Assembly: GCA_002746275.1 (NCBI GenBank)
Contig: NVWR01000002.1
Location: forward strand, 10,337-16,856
Length of the DNA stretch: 6,520 bases
Source of the DNA: Rhodobiaceae bacterium
GTDB taxonomy: Bacteria; Pseudomonadota; Alphaproteobacteria; Parvibaculales; Parvibaculaceae
Direction of reading: 5' to 3'
Shown here: positions 6,267 through 6,520 of the stretch, in pieces
Layout of the letters: every line of letters begins with the position of its first letter
Numbering within the stretch: position 1 is the stretch's first letter
Made by a program: the position numbers and the translations under genes
Notes under the pieces: generated by a model
What the model was told of the DNA's origin: nothing
What the model saw: only the letters and a program-made list of their open reading frames with translations
The model's database searches: none

Positions 6267-6520
6267 ATGAGTGATCCAACACAAGCAGATGCAGAGACTG
6301 TTGATATTCGCGCGGCACATCGATTTGACGTCGGGCAACTGGAAGATTTTTGCCGTGCCAACGTTGATGGGTTCACCGGCTCGCTGGAGGTTCGTCAATT
6401 TTCTGGCGGGCAGTCGAACCCCACCTTCCTGCTCACCGCAGGTGGAAAACGCTATGTCATGCGCAAAAAGCCACCTGGGATACTGCTGGCCAGCGCGCAT
6501 CAGGTAGACCGTGAATACAA
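6267..6520 (+). CDS. APH-fold kinase, paralogue of the first, 3' end cut
   Basis: The frame is open from this ATG to the window end: 84 complete codons plus two bases. Residues 18-84 align without any gap to residues 23-89 of the preceding kinase, with 41 of 67 identical by hand count. Shared blocks include HRFD, GGQSNPT, YV.R.KPPG, SAH and VDREY, which form the small nucleotide-binding lobe of the APH fold. The first 17 residues are polar and differ from those of the paralogue. The catalytic loop lies beyond the edge, so activity cannot be judged. It has its own ribosome binding site and follows a strong terminator, so it is probably expressed separately. A related hydroxyacyl-CoA or small-metabolite kinase role is inferred from the family. 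Confidence 0.9.
   Translation, partial: MSDPTQADAETVDIRAAHRFDVGQLEDFCRANVDGFTGSLEVRQFSGGQSNPTFLLTAGGKRYVMRKKPPGILLASAHQVDREY

Noticed and set aside
1..6520. CRISPR, IS element, tRNA, prophage or integration site
   Set aside because: No direct repeat array, transposase, tRNA-like cloverleaf or flanking duplication was seen. Genes are densely packed, with no unexplained gap longer than 155 bases.

Overview
The window looks like chromosomal core DNA of an alphaproteobacterium, from a Rhizobiales- or Parvibaculum-like group. The evidence is a moderately GC-rich base composition, the divergent pair purD / xseA with a DUF2093 gene directly behind xseA, an M23 peptidase with an 'RFFNGE..RPHYGVDIA'-type motif, and kinases of the acyl-CoA-associated APH type. 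The exact genus cannot be read from the sequence. No rRNA, tRNA, CRISPR, IS element, phage gene or integration site was seen, and coding density is very high.

Layout. (1) 43-924 (+) encodes a lipid A late acyltransferase-type protein (LpxL/HtrB family). It starts with GTG and probably continues a unit that begins left of the window. (2) 928-3584 (-) is a compact three-gene unit transcribed leftward: xseA (exonuclease VII large subunit), a small DUF2093 protein, and a secreted M23 peptidase. The last two overlap by ATGA. It converges tail to tail on the acyltransferase with only 3 bases between stop codons, and a hairpin covers both stops. (3) 3585-3739 is the divergent control region between xseA and purD and holds two short inverted repeats. 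(4) 3740-5023 (+) is purD (GAR synthetase, purine synthesis). (5) 5054-6151 (+) is an APH-fold small-molecule kinase 30 nt behind purD. It ends in a strong intrinsic terminator. (6) 6267 to the right edge (+) is the start of a second, paralogous APH-fold kinase with its own Shine-Dalgarno and a possible own promoter. It is cut by the window end.

How the genes relate. purD and xseA are nucleotide/DNA housekeeping genes. The acyltransferase and the M23 peptidase act on the envelope. The two tandem kinases resemble the kinase halves of ACAD10/ACAD11 and the bacterial LvaA type, which act on hydroxyacyl-CoA substrates, so a fatty- or hydroxy-acid catabolic locus may begin here and continue to the right. 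The tandem kinase pair and its uneven transcriptional insulation are the least ordinary part of the window. I found no clear evidence of an entirely new system.
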